Below, piece after piece: positions 14,401-25,800 of a stretch of 64,000 nucleotides of DNA. A program made the position numbers and the translations under genes. Each line of letters begins with the position of its first letter. Position 1 is the stretch's first letter. The stretch is taken from assembly GCF_050947875.1 (NCBI RefSeq), contig NC_134568.1, positions 258,303,115 to 258,367,114 on the forward strand. Direction: 5' to 3'. The stretch comes from Dermacentor variabilis. Its lineage: Eukaryota; Arthropoda; Arachnida; Ixodida; Ixodidae. A model generated the notes under the pieces. That model saw nothing but the letters and a program-made list of their open reading frames with translations, was not told where the DNA came from and did no database searches.

Positions 14401-17400
14401 TGCGGTCCCACAGCGCGTCGTCGTCCAGCGAAATTTCACATTTGGCAAACGACCTCACCTTGGCATCTTGTGGAACAGCAGCCCACGCCGAATGCACCCA
14501 ACCACGCGCAGCCGTCAGGGAGGCTTTTTTGACAGGTCCGGTTGGCGTAATTTCGCTATCTTCGGCAGCCAGCCACTCGTACTCATGGCGAGGTCCTTAA
14601 TGACCATGTCGCACTTCACTGGCAGGGACCGATCACGCATTTCAGCGACGTACGCCGCAAGCTTAGCCTACAGCTCCGGAAAGCATCCAAACTTCGGCAC
14701 ATGGGAAATTTCTCACTTGCCGTCACACGTGAAAATTTTGCTTTGCTGCAGTCGCCACTCTCGCATCACCTGTTCAGAAACATCGAACTTTCGGCCCGCT
14801 GTGCAGTGATTTGTTTCTTCGGCGTAAAGGATGGCAGCCCCCTTGAACGCTGCTGTGAACGAGTGCCGAATGATTAGTGGGCCTGGAGCACTCATGACGA
14901 CTGAGGAAGCATAGAAGTAGCACGTAGCCGGCAGACAAGTGGAACGCGTCAAACCAATACAGTCGACTCCCGATAATTCGAAGCCGCTTAATTGGAATTT
15001 TCGGTTAATTAGAAGTGAAGTGCTGGTCCCGTCAGTTTTGCATGTAATCCTATAGAAGAAATCGCTCGATAATTCGAAGTCCTCATCCAGTAATATTGTT
15101 TAATTGGAAGTTAATTTTCAGCCGGGATCCTCAAGGTGACCGTCATTCTTTGGTAGAATGTGCAATTTTTCAAGTGTTGCAACAGTTCCGTGCTCCGCGT
15201 TGGTGTCATTGCCACCGCAGCCGCCCGCAACGCCATCCTTCTTGGAGCGGCGCGATTATTCATTGCTACGGCTGCCGTGGCCTCCGCGATCAACTCCGGC
15301 GGGAGGCGAAGCGGCTCCCGCCGGAGGCCACGCGGGTGCCATGGGTGCACGCAGCGCTGCATACTGGCAGTGGCGAGATTGTGCGAGATTAGTCTTGCAG
15401 CGTGCGCAGCGTATGTGTGTGTGTGTTGGTCGAGCGCCTTTGTGCGGGAAGCTCGTAGGCTAGGTTGTTCCACGAGTGATTCGGAATTGACTTACCTAGT
15501 CGCGCAGTTTATAGCCATGGCAAACCGTGGCTCTTATTGCACGCTCGACCTGGCAACGAAAGTCGAGGTTTTGAAGAAAGTTGAGAAGGGAGGTGCCGCC
15601 AAACAAGATAGCGCGGAAGTACGGGATGTTTTAAAGGCGTGAAGACGCTGCCTGTGGACTATGAGGCGAACAAAAAAGCGTGGATGACGGCCGAAATCTT
15701 CAAGAGCTGGATAAGCAAATTGGACCGCAAGTTTGCTGCTTCGAACCGCAAGGTGTTGTTCCTTGTCGATCACTGCAGTGCTCACGTGAATGTGCCAGCC
15801 TTGAGTGCAATACGCCCCACATTTTTGCCTGCAAACACATCGGCTGTTTTGCAGCCAATGGACCAAGGCATCATCAAGAATGTTAAAGTCCTGTACAGGC
15901 GGCACCTCCTCGAGCGCATGATTTTGTGTATGGATAGCTCCACAAAGTACGAGGTGAGCCTGCTTAGTGCCATCCACATGTTGGCGCGAGCATGGGATCG
16001 TGTGAAGCAAGAAACAATCGCAAACTGCTTCAGGGCTTGCGGTTTTGTGGCAGCTTCTTCTGAGGATGCCTCTGAAATTTCAGCGAAGGAAGCGTCAACA
16101 AGCGAGCTTGACGGCACTGATTTTGGTGATGCTCTCGGGGACGTCAATTTTGAAGATTACGTCGCCGTAGACAAGGCGGTCGAAACGTGTGGTGCGGTGC
16201 GCTGACGGATAGCGAAATTGTAGATTATTCGGCCCCAGGAAACGACCCAGGAAAGCGACGATGACGTTGAAGGCGAGCCGCAACCTAAGGCTGCCGATGT
16301 AGCTGCGGGCCTTGCTCTTGCGGAGCGCTTCTTTTCCGCTGAAGGTAACGCGGAAGAAGCGTTCCGCCACATCTACAGCCTGCAGAACTTGCTTTCTGCA
16401 GCGCGATTCGGCAAGAAGAAGCAAAGCAAGATGACCGACTATTTTTCTTAGAGAAAATACTCGATTTCGCCACAAATAAAGTGCTGTTTTTTGTGTTTTG
16501 TGCTTAATTGGAAGTTCGTTTAATTCGAAGTTTTTTGCGGTCCCCGTGAACTTCGTATTAACGGGAGTCGACTGTACCAATGCCTTTCAACAGAGAAAGA
16601 GAAACGCGCGTGGTGTCTGCTCTTCCATGAACTACCGATACTCCCTGCAAGCGCCGCCGTTCTGACCAACGTTACTAGATTAGGTTTAGTTGTAAAACTC
16701 TCCGTAGGCGCCGTACATTGCGGGTGCCCCCGTGTCTTGACTTGCCGCCAGAGGGCGGGAGCACCGCAGGTAGCTCTCGTGGGCGCAGCTCTGCGTTGGC
16801 GAAGCGGCTCGGGTCCTCAGACTTCGCAACTTACGTACTCGGCAAGTGTTTTCATCGATGCGTTTTTAAATGTTTGTATAGTCTCGCGTATAGGAGATTG
16901 ATTAAAAAACTTTGCGTAGCTGTGAAAATGCTGCGGCGCTGCCCCAGAGTGCGTTGTGGAGTCCTTAGTCCAGGGCCGCGGCCGTCCACTGTGCTCTATA
17001 TTAATCAGCTGCTGCTGATGAGTAGCTGTAAGTAGCTGAGTAGTAGTTGTAATCAGCTGTTGCTACTTAGTACTAGTTAATTATTAATGCGAACGCATGG
17101 TATGACTCGTGAGGCGATGTTAGCGCGACCACACGATGGTGCAAAAAATGTCACGGGAGCCCAAGCGAACCAATCGAGGCAGTTCATGACGCCAGTTAAG
17201 GCAGAGTGAATTAGGTGAAGTTAATTAAGGCACAGTTAATTAAAATAGATATGAGGCACTCGAACACACGACCATTGGGGGAACCTTTCGAACCCGCGAC
17301 CGTTGGCGTCAATTAGGGCGATGTTAATTAAGACCCAGCTTCTAAGATATAGTTAAGGCACTCGAAACCACGATCTTTGGTGTTCATTAAGGCGAAGTTA

Positions 17401-20400
17401 ATCAAGGTAGATATAATTAAGGCACAGGTTTAATTACGATAGAGTTCATTACGACACTCGAACCCACAAGCATTGGTAGAAGTCGAACCCACTTACTCTC
17501 GTGGTAATTAAGGCGAAGTAAATTAATGTATAGTTAATTAGGGCACTCGAAACCGCGGTCGTTGGTTGGTGACAGTTGAAGCCTTGACTTTTGGTGGTGG
17601 AAATGAATTACCTAACTAGGCGAATTATTTAATTAATTCGTCAATTATTAAAGGGACATTGATTAGGTAATGATTAATTAATAAATTTTGCATTACCCAA
17701 CTAGGCGGATTAAAAATAATCTGAAAATCTCTAAGCAACGGCAAACAACATTACCTTGGTTGTGTCCAGCTACGCGACATTCGCATATTTTAAAGCTCTG
17801 GCTGAAGTTAGCTGGGACACGCGGTATATACACACTCTCAGCACTTCATTTCGGGATGAAAAAAAATGAAGCTAGCACTATTTCTTTCATCAGAGCACCA
17901 AATCCGCAAGTGCAATGTTTAAACCTATGTGAGCTTTGATCGCTTGCGAGCAGACTTGCACATTCAAAGTAAGTTCACGCTGGAGGAATGGAGCATAAAT
18001 ATGCATTCGCGTTGCCAAATGAAATTGGATGACACGGTCCGTAAACTCTTCAGAGTGCACACGGCATTTAAAATGCACAAGAGTGTCGCAAGAATGCACA
18101 GAGACTGCAACAAAACAGGCATGTTTACAACGCGCCAAAATAAACGTGTACAGTGCTTAGTGTGCTTGCGCGCCGTGCTGACCGAGCAAAGTGCGACAGC
18201 AGCGCCACGAGAGGCGAGGATCTGTGGTGGGTCCACGCAGTCACGGGAGTTTGGAAACTGAACCTAGTCTAGTAACGTTGGTTCTGGCGGTGCCGCCGCA
18301 AATAGCAACAGCGGCGCTTCCATCAACTATCGACCCCCCCCCATGAGTGTTGCATAAAACTCTCAAAAATGTTGAAGAACCCTTCCAAAAAGAGAACAAA
18401 CACGCGGGATAGCGAAAAGATGCGGGTAGGGCCATAGAGCAAGCATTAAATTGTAACTACGTTGTAGCTTCCGTTGGTGTCGCATTTTTGGTGGTGCCAT
18501 GTTTCGGTTTTGATTGTAAGTCGACCCCCCCCACTTCAGATTTTCAAATTTAGAAAACGTGGTCGACTTACAATCGTGTAAATACGGTATTTTAGCGCTG
18601 TTTTTGTCGAGTATGAACATTCACCAAGTTTCCCTGCTATTGAACAAGAGATCCTTCTGGAACCATTTCAACAAGGGGATTTTGACGTATACAAGTCCCT
18701 TTGTCCACCCATACCTGCCATCCCTCCCAAATTTTTCATAAAGATTACAAATTTGGAGTCTTTTTACAATTTTACAAATGCATCAATTTTTATGAAAAAT
18801 AAGCTTTTATTTGCAAAAACGTTTCACTCATCGCTCTCCAAACATTCTGTTGGAAGTCTTCTAGTGATGAATGAATTTAGAGGGGTACTTGCTTTGAGCA
18901 AGATTATGCTAACAAGTTCCTGAAGCATGCGAAATCGGCAACAGCAAATTCGCTGAAGTTGCTGTGATCTAAAAACAAGTTGTTTGTCAGTCTCCGCCAT
19001 TCCAGGTTTGCTGTTGCTGCTTGTGTGCTGCATCCAAAAGTAAATGATTGTTTAAAAAAAAAAAGTGCATATGTATCCCTCAAAAAGCGTGTTTTCAAAG
19101 CAAGCTTTAAAAAAAACTGAATTGTTTGGCTAAGTAAAGCTGCAGAAGTGTTGCATCATGTTGGAATTGATAAAGCCTGGTTGTTGCATGTGCTCTCCGA
19201 CTTCCTTCAGGCTGAGTTAGCACATGTGGGATTAATGAATTTGTGAACTTTATGCAGGAGGTCTGACCTCAACATCACCCGTGAAATAGATCCTGCAAAG
19301 AAGAAGATGGTGAAGAACTTCAAGTGAGTATATAATTAAATGCGCTGTTGACACTTACTTGTTCAGTCAATAGCTGCCTGTAATGCAACCAAATGACAAA
19401 TGGTGCCATTGTGTAGTGCCACTTATTTTTGTATAAAACCATGCTGTGCTTTGGACACATTTTTTTTTATCTCACACTTAGCCAAATTTATCCCTAGGTG
19501 CAGTGTGATGCTGGTTGCAGGAGCCCTGTCCCCACATCTTGATGACACAGTGAACATGAACAGCCGCATGGACCCAACCACATCAACTTGGATGAAGGTA
19601 CGTCTTGTCGGTTGTATTGCTTGACTATGTTAATGCTTGACTATGTTACTGAAATCCAGGTGTCTGACTGTGGAATGGTGCTTGAAGAGCAGCCAGGGAA
19701 GGTCAGCGAGGCATTCAGACTGTTCCTTCAGGGGCTTGGCTATGGTAAGGAGGCAGATTTCTGGGCACTCCGAAAACACATTCACTGCATGTGGCCTACC
19801 GTGGCCTGCATATTTGTCAGCACTTTGGAAAAATAGATACATCGCGCATACTGCTGCTTTGTTTAAGCTCAAATTTCTTACATAAGACATACTTTAATTT
19901 CTTTTTGTCTGCATTGTAAAATAATGTAAGTCTGATACTTGCCTGGTTTGTCAAGGCGAAATGAAAACCTACCATGTGTGCACTTCACCATCGAAGCAGG
20001 AAGCTTCACCAGTCATAGGATTGGTGTTCATTTGCCAGCAAAGCCACACCCTAACTGCTATCAGTGTTGCTTGTTTTATTAACCTAATGGCAGATTGCGC
20101 CACCTGTATGCTTGTCTTCAGTGACTCTAATCTCTGATGGTAAGGTGTGACATTGTTTTCTTTTTGCGATTGAATTAGATAAGTACCAATGCCAGATGTT
20201 ATATTTTGCAGCACAAGTAAAAAAATTTGTGAAGTTTCAGGACTAGCAAAACAATAGTGAATAATGTGCAAGCCACTGTGTAGATGTTGAAATGCCCACT
20301 GTCATCTGTTTTTTGATATCTTGCACTTTGTGCTCTCAGTTTATTTTGGTGCTTCGACTGAAAATTTTACCTGTAAATAAATTTGCAACATTTGTATATA

Positions 20401-22825
20401 AAATTGAGCAACGTGATAAGAGTTAAATACTATGAACTTGCACATGCAAAATACACTACAGCTTCATGCTAGCACAAAAACTTAATTTGATTAGCCAGTA
20501 TATATGTTGCATTAAAAGTGGAAGCTTACCGTGATGCTGTTAGAAATTATACTACTTTCAATTTATACAGGTCTGGGTCTTCGTACTAAATTTTGTACTC
20601 TTGGCAGAAGAATGCAAATTAGAGTACAGGCCAAGAAATTTAGCTATTTCTATGTAGGTGTCAAATGAAGTTCAGAGCCTACAAAGTCACAACAGCAGTG
20701 TTGCTTACAGTTTTCATACATATCAAAGTAGTAAGCTGAGCGCAGGCTTTGGCAGTAATTGCCAAGTTTTCAGGCTGTTGTGATAGCTTATGCCTGTTGT
20801 CACTTCCTGCTGCTAACATTACAATTTTTAAGCAATTAGTCTTATAGTTGGGTGCTGTTAGCACTAACTTTTTCGTTACCATGGTAAAGTGCAGTCTCCA
20901 ATCTTCTGTACCTTCAGTTTCAGTTTATTATTCTTTAAGTACAATGCATTGGAAAGATACAATATACAGACGAAGGTCCCAAAGTGAAAGACTGCAATCT
21001 GACCCTCGGTTAATAACATTGTAGAGATGTATTAAAGAAGAGCAAGCTAACTAAAACAAACGAACACAATCACGAAGTACAACATAGAAAAATAATATAA
21101 ATGAAAACAAATTGTATTTATATAAGCCTGTAGTGCATAAAAAGAACTGTCAATACATACAAATGACAAATATTCCTAATTTTGGTGCTGGTTTGCGAGT
21201 CGGAAGTTCTTCACAATGTTGAGCCCCTGCAGCTTCAGGACAAGCTCAATTCTGAACAACTCTTCCAAGCATTGTGAAAATGCCCAGTTCTGCATGTTGG
21301 ATGTGTGACAGAAATTTTAAAGTGCACTTGAGAGAAATAAAAACTGCTCAGAGTTGAAAGCTGAACTTTTACCAGTGGACAGGTGTTTGCATCTTTTTCT
21401 TTTTTTTCTTCAATTATCACCCTTCAGCTTGGTGAAATTGTAAATCTGACCATGTAGTGTCATCCATAACTTGCTGCTAGCGTTCTGGTCGCAAAAAATT
21501 CTCTGTTGGTATGCTGTAATCATGAGCAGCTTGCCCTTCCCCCCCCCCCCTCAGAAGCAGCAAAGGGTAAAAGGCCACACAAACTTTTTCTACAATGCAC
21601 CTGCCCAAGTTCACCAAAAGTTTCATTAAAAATCGGTTTTGCAGAAACACAACGAAAACAGACTCTGGAAAGCCCTTTTCACAGGCTACTACTGCAGAGC
21701 GTTATCTGAGAAACCACTTCACTGAAATCTGCAATAAAATTTATTGATCACCTATCGACCTGAATAGGTGTAGTAATGAAAGTGTTAACGCCAACTGTAG
21801 TGATGGATGCTTAGTTAACTTGAATTTGACTTGCATTGCTCAGCCTGCTAATGCTACCCCCATAAGATAAGAACCATTCCCTTGGCTACATTCAAACCAT
21901 TCTCTCTTGCAAGGTCGCCTTTCTGTGCATTTCCAGGAATTGTTTACTCATGCTAAATGTTTACCAACTAGAGTGTTGCTATGCTTATGGAGCCTGTCTG
22001 CAGAATAATTGCTCAGCCTTTTGTTTGCTGTGCATAATGTTCCCTTGTTATGCTAACCTCATAAGGATTATCTTAGTGTGCGGTCGGTGGTGTTCAGATC
22101 AGAAAGTGTGTCAATTTCATAAGGTGTAAGCATTGCACACAGGTATAAGCAGTGCGAGTAAATGTGTATGTGGCTCTTCCTTATTGTATAGCAAGACAGT
22201 GCATATATGATATAATGTGAACATTGAGTTATGGTTGAGATAAGTGCCACTTTCATTGTTATTTTGCCTGTGAAGTATGATCGCATACATACTTTTTTTA
22301 AAAATCCTAACTACGCACATTGCAGCTATCTTAGCTTTAATTGTTTTTGCTTTTTCTCTATGAAGCACTGAACTCATCCCAGAGGCGGTCTTCTGCAGCT
22401 TCACTCAATGAAGGTAATATAGCCAGTTTTTTTTTATTGATCACTGTGTGGTTTAGAGGCACTGATGTATGCTAATGGTGTATATTGTAGATGTGCATCT
22501 AGCTTGTTGGTACTTGTCCCTGAGCACTCCAATTAACTGATGTGGAAGTACTTCTATGTAATTTTTGCCTGGTCATAGGTTAAGCCACCGTGTAATATTA
22601 AATGTCAGCCACACCTGGGCCGCGATTTTGCAGTGATGCCTTTTCCCAATGCAAATGCCTTTCGGCACTTCATGTTCGTGAGTGTCCGCGTTTGACGCTC
22701 GCGAACCACTCACGAATGCAAAAAGTGCCGAAAAGCATTAGCATTGGCAAAAGGCATCGCTACAAAATCTTGCCCCTGAGGCTGTTTCTAACCAATTCGT
22801 TGTAATCACTGCTCTTCAATGGGCA

Positions 22826-22863
<38 letters not shown>

Positions 22864-25800
22864 GATTTCATCTATCTGAAATGTATCAGTTTCATGCGGC
22901 ATGCACACATAATTTTGATTTCTGCTTCACGCATTGTTTTGTTGGTCACAGCTGTTTGCATGACTCCTTTCCATGTTGAAACAGGAGGCTCAGCTGACTC
23001 GCCAGCGTAGCACAGTATTATGCATTTGCAATTATCAATCTACTGCAGGGTGCCCTTTTAACCCTACAAAGCCCTATCTATTTTTGATACGCTAAATTTA
23101 TTACCTAAGAACTTCGATTTGAGCACTGGAGACTCAATGTAGAGCCCATACTAGCATTTTTATATTCTGGAGGGAGTTTTCAGTTGTGGATAGATCAGCA
23201 AATCAATTACTAGTTGAGTAATTGTAGTGCTAATTAGTTTTTACTCCATTATCATTTCAGTTTTTTTTTGTACCAATATACTCTCCATGGCAAGAAGTAA
23301 ATGTGAACAAGTTTTAATTTTCTTTCATCTGAGATGGTGTTCGGGCTTTGTTGGGTTAAAACCAAGAGTGCCTCGGTGTATGTATGTAAGTTCCTAGAAG
23401 CGGTTTAGCAGTACTGCTTTGAGCACACAGCATATGCATCATGGCAGCTTTGTTGACTTGGTTCTTTTTCTTTTCATTTTTTTGCTTGCATTGGCCAGCC
23501 CTGGAGATGCGTCGCCGATCCTCCCTCACTGCTTCAGCTCACAATGCAGGTTAGAGCCTTGTGTTAGTTTTCCTTTTTGTTTGTGCCAGAAAGAGCTTTT
23601 GCGCCCTTGCCCAAAACAGACGAGGCCTGAAGAGTGCGAGGGGAACCCGTGAGCACAGGCTGCTGGATACGTGGCTGCGACACCCACAGATATATGCATC
23701 TGGGCCAGTAGGAAAGCCAAGGCCTGGTGGCACATGACAGCACATGTGCTGCATTTCATTTGCTGGCTGGTGGCTACCAGTGTGCACATTGCTTGTGCAT
23801 CAGCCTTGGATGGTCATTGTGATGGATACCTTTGGTTTCTTGCCACTGTGGATAGGATATATTTTTTTCGTTTACAAAGAAGTGAAAAAAAAAAAAAAAG
23901 ACTGGCATATTCAGTGTTGCTGCTTTTGTACATTGCCTGTGACACCATTGGCTGTTTTTCTCCGATTTCTTCTTTGGGATAGCTTCTTTGATGCTTCTTG
24001 TATGTTTGTGTGTGTGTGTGCGTGTGTGTGCACGTGAAGCATCATTTGTTTAGTAGGCATTAGCCAAACGTTTGTGAATAGTGTGGCATCAGGCACACTT
24101 GCTTTCTGATGTTGCTCTGCAATGAGCAGCAGGAAATTTTGCACTCAAAGTTTAGAGCATCACTAGACCTAGCAGCGTTGCTATATTTTCACCATTTAGC
24201 ACTGGCACCTAGGAGCTTTGCACAACAGGCTGCCCATACTTCTTTGTCACCGTTCTGAGTCGCTCTGTGCAAGCAGTATTTCAAGCACAGGTTTTCTAGG
24301 CAATATTTTTCTCTAGTCTGCTCTCTTGTGCTCCTCACCTTTGTAAGCATCTTTGTAGCTGTAGCTGCAGTATGGCGGGCTTGCTACTTCAGGTGGTGGG
24401 ATTTGTACCAGCTGTTTAAAAAAAATCAAAGGTGGACATTTCATACCCTACTGGATTCCCTAATATCATTATGGAATTTGTTTTTCTACTGCTAATTAAT
24501 AGCAAGCAGCATTTACCATCCTAAAATATTGTGGTGCTAAAGTTGGGCTATGCACAGGGGGGAACTTGGGGAAGTGTTTGTAAGGCTTTGATAACGAGAC
24601 TCGGCAGATGTCTAACTTGTTTATGGTGTGTCTGATAGGTCACGTGGTTGACTGTTGCCTTCTGTGTGGGTGTGCCAATGGTGGGGTAGTACAGTAAGTC
24701 AATCTTGGGGCTGGTTGTGGCCATGGCTTGAATGTAATAATTGACATCCATTAAAAAACGTGCTGTGGCTTTCAATTGTACTGCTTCTTTTTCTTCTAAT
24801 TTGGCTCGTTGATCCTTGCATTAACTGGCAGGCTGCTTCTATATGTACTTGTATTGCTTTAACTTCTTTTGCTTCTTTCAATTCCTCTGTGCTTGGTACT
24901 TTATTGTGAATGATACTTTGCTTGTGCATGTAAGCTTTATTTCATCTATGTTGTGATGCTTACTTTCATGCAGCTGGGTTATGTTAAAGTGCTTTTTGCA
25001 AGGATTAACTGCCCCTTTTTTTGTTGTTGCTAAGTTTTGATGTGCTCATGGGTTGGCTTGCAATGCTTTCATATAGTCGGTCAGGGCTCCGGTGGTTCTA
25101 GTGTAGGTCATAGATGCCATTTTATTTGGGACTAAAGATTAGGTAACGGCTCTGTTTTATTTCAAGGTGCGTACGTCCATTAACAACATAATTAAGTGTG
25201 CCTATGCGAAGCATTTGTCTTGAGAAATAATGGTCAACCACATTGCAGTTGTTCGAAGTTCCACCAGCTTGTTGACATGCACATCTCCTTCTACATGGAT
25301 CACTTGCTGTCTTTTACTGAGTGAAAAATTAGTGTTTTGCATTGGAGAAGGCTGATAGTACTTAGGATCATTTCATACACACATAAGCCAATACTAGTCA
25401 AAAGCTTTTGATACACTTGAAAATTTTATTAGTTTTGAGTAGTCTTGGTTTCTGTTTTGTGCTATATACTTAAGTCAATTTTGTATCTTTCTATATTCTG
25501 TTCTTCCATGCTAATGTCTGCTATATGTATGCATAATCATGATGCCACCATAAATTTATGCTACATATTTTACATAAGGATTGGTAATAACATAAGTTAT
25601 TAAATGCAGATTACGTAGGCAGCCAGATCTACAGCTATAGGCTTTCCAGGCTTGTTCTTGTGTGTTGAACAATACAAACAGACCATAAGGCGACACACAT
25701 GGGTGCTGACTTTAAACTTGCATGCCAGTGCCTGTGTGCATCGTCTGCTCGTCTGGTGCTTTGTCTGTTCGCACTGTTAAATGTCCATCGTGATGCTTTC

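Larger units (their letters stand above)
14231..18587 (-). mobile_element. Outer pogo-like DNA transposon, nested and interrupted
   Basis: Perfect 26-bp inverted ends starting CCGTATTTACACGATTGTAA and continuing GTCGAC, flanked by TA at 14229-14230 and 18588-18589. Transposase pieces read on the minus strand: MAPPKMRHQRK near 18500, then AAFKGAAILYAEE...GRKFDVSEQVMREWR (a pogo-type helix-turn-helix) near 14730-14890, then an acidic tail around 14237-14497. The catalytic core is missing. The element is broken by the insertions at 14960-16574 and about 16634-18333. It lies in NDRG intron 7 and is antisense to that gene. Confidence 0.82.

Noticed and set aside
14076..14600. 174-codon plus-strand frame
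   Set aside because: It runs across the left end of the outer pogo-like element and is the antisense of transposase sequence.
15111..15473. Long overlapping open frames on both strands
   Set aside because: They are a by-product of GC-rich sequence in the 5' part of the inner Tigger element, before its real start at 15517.
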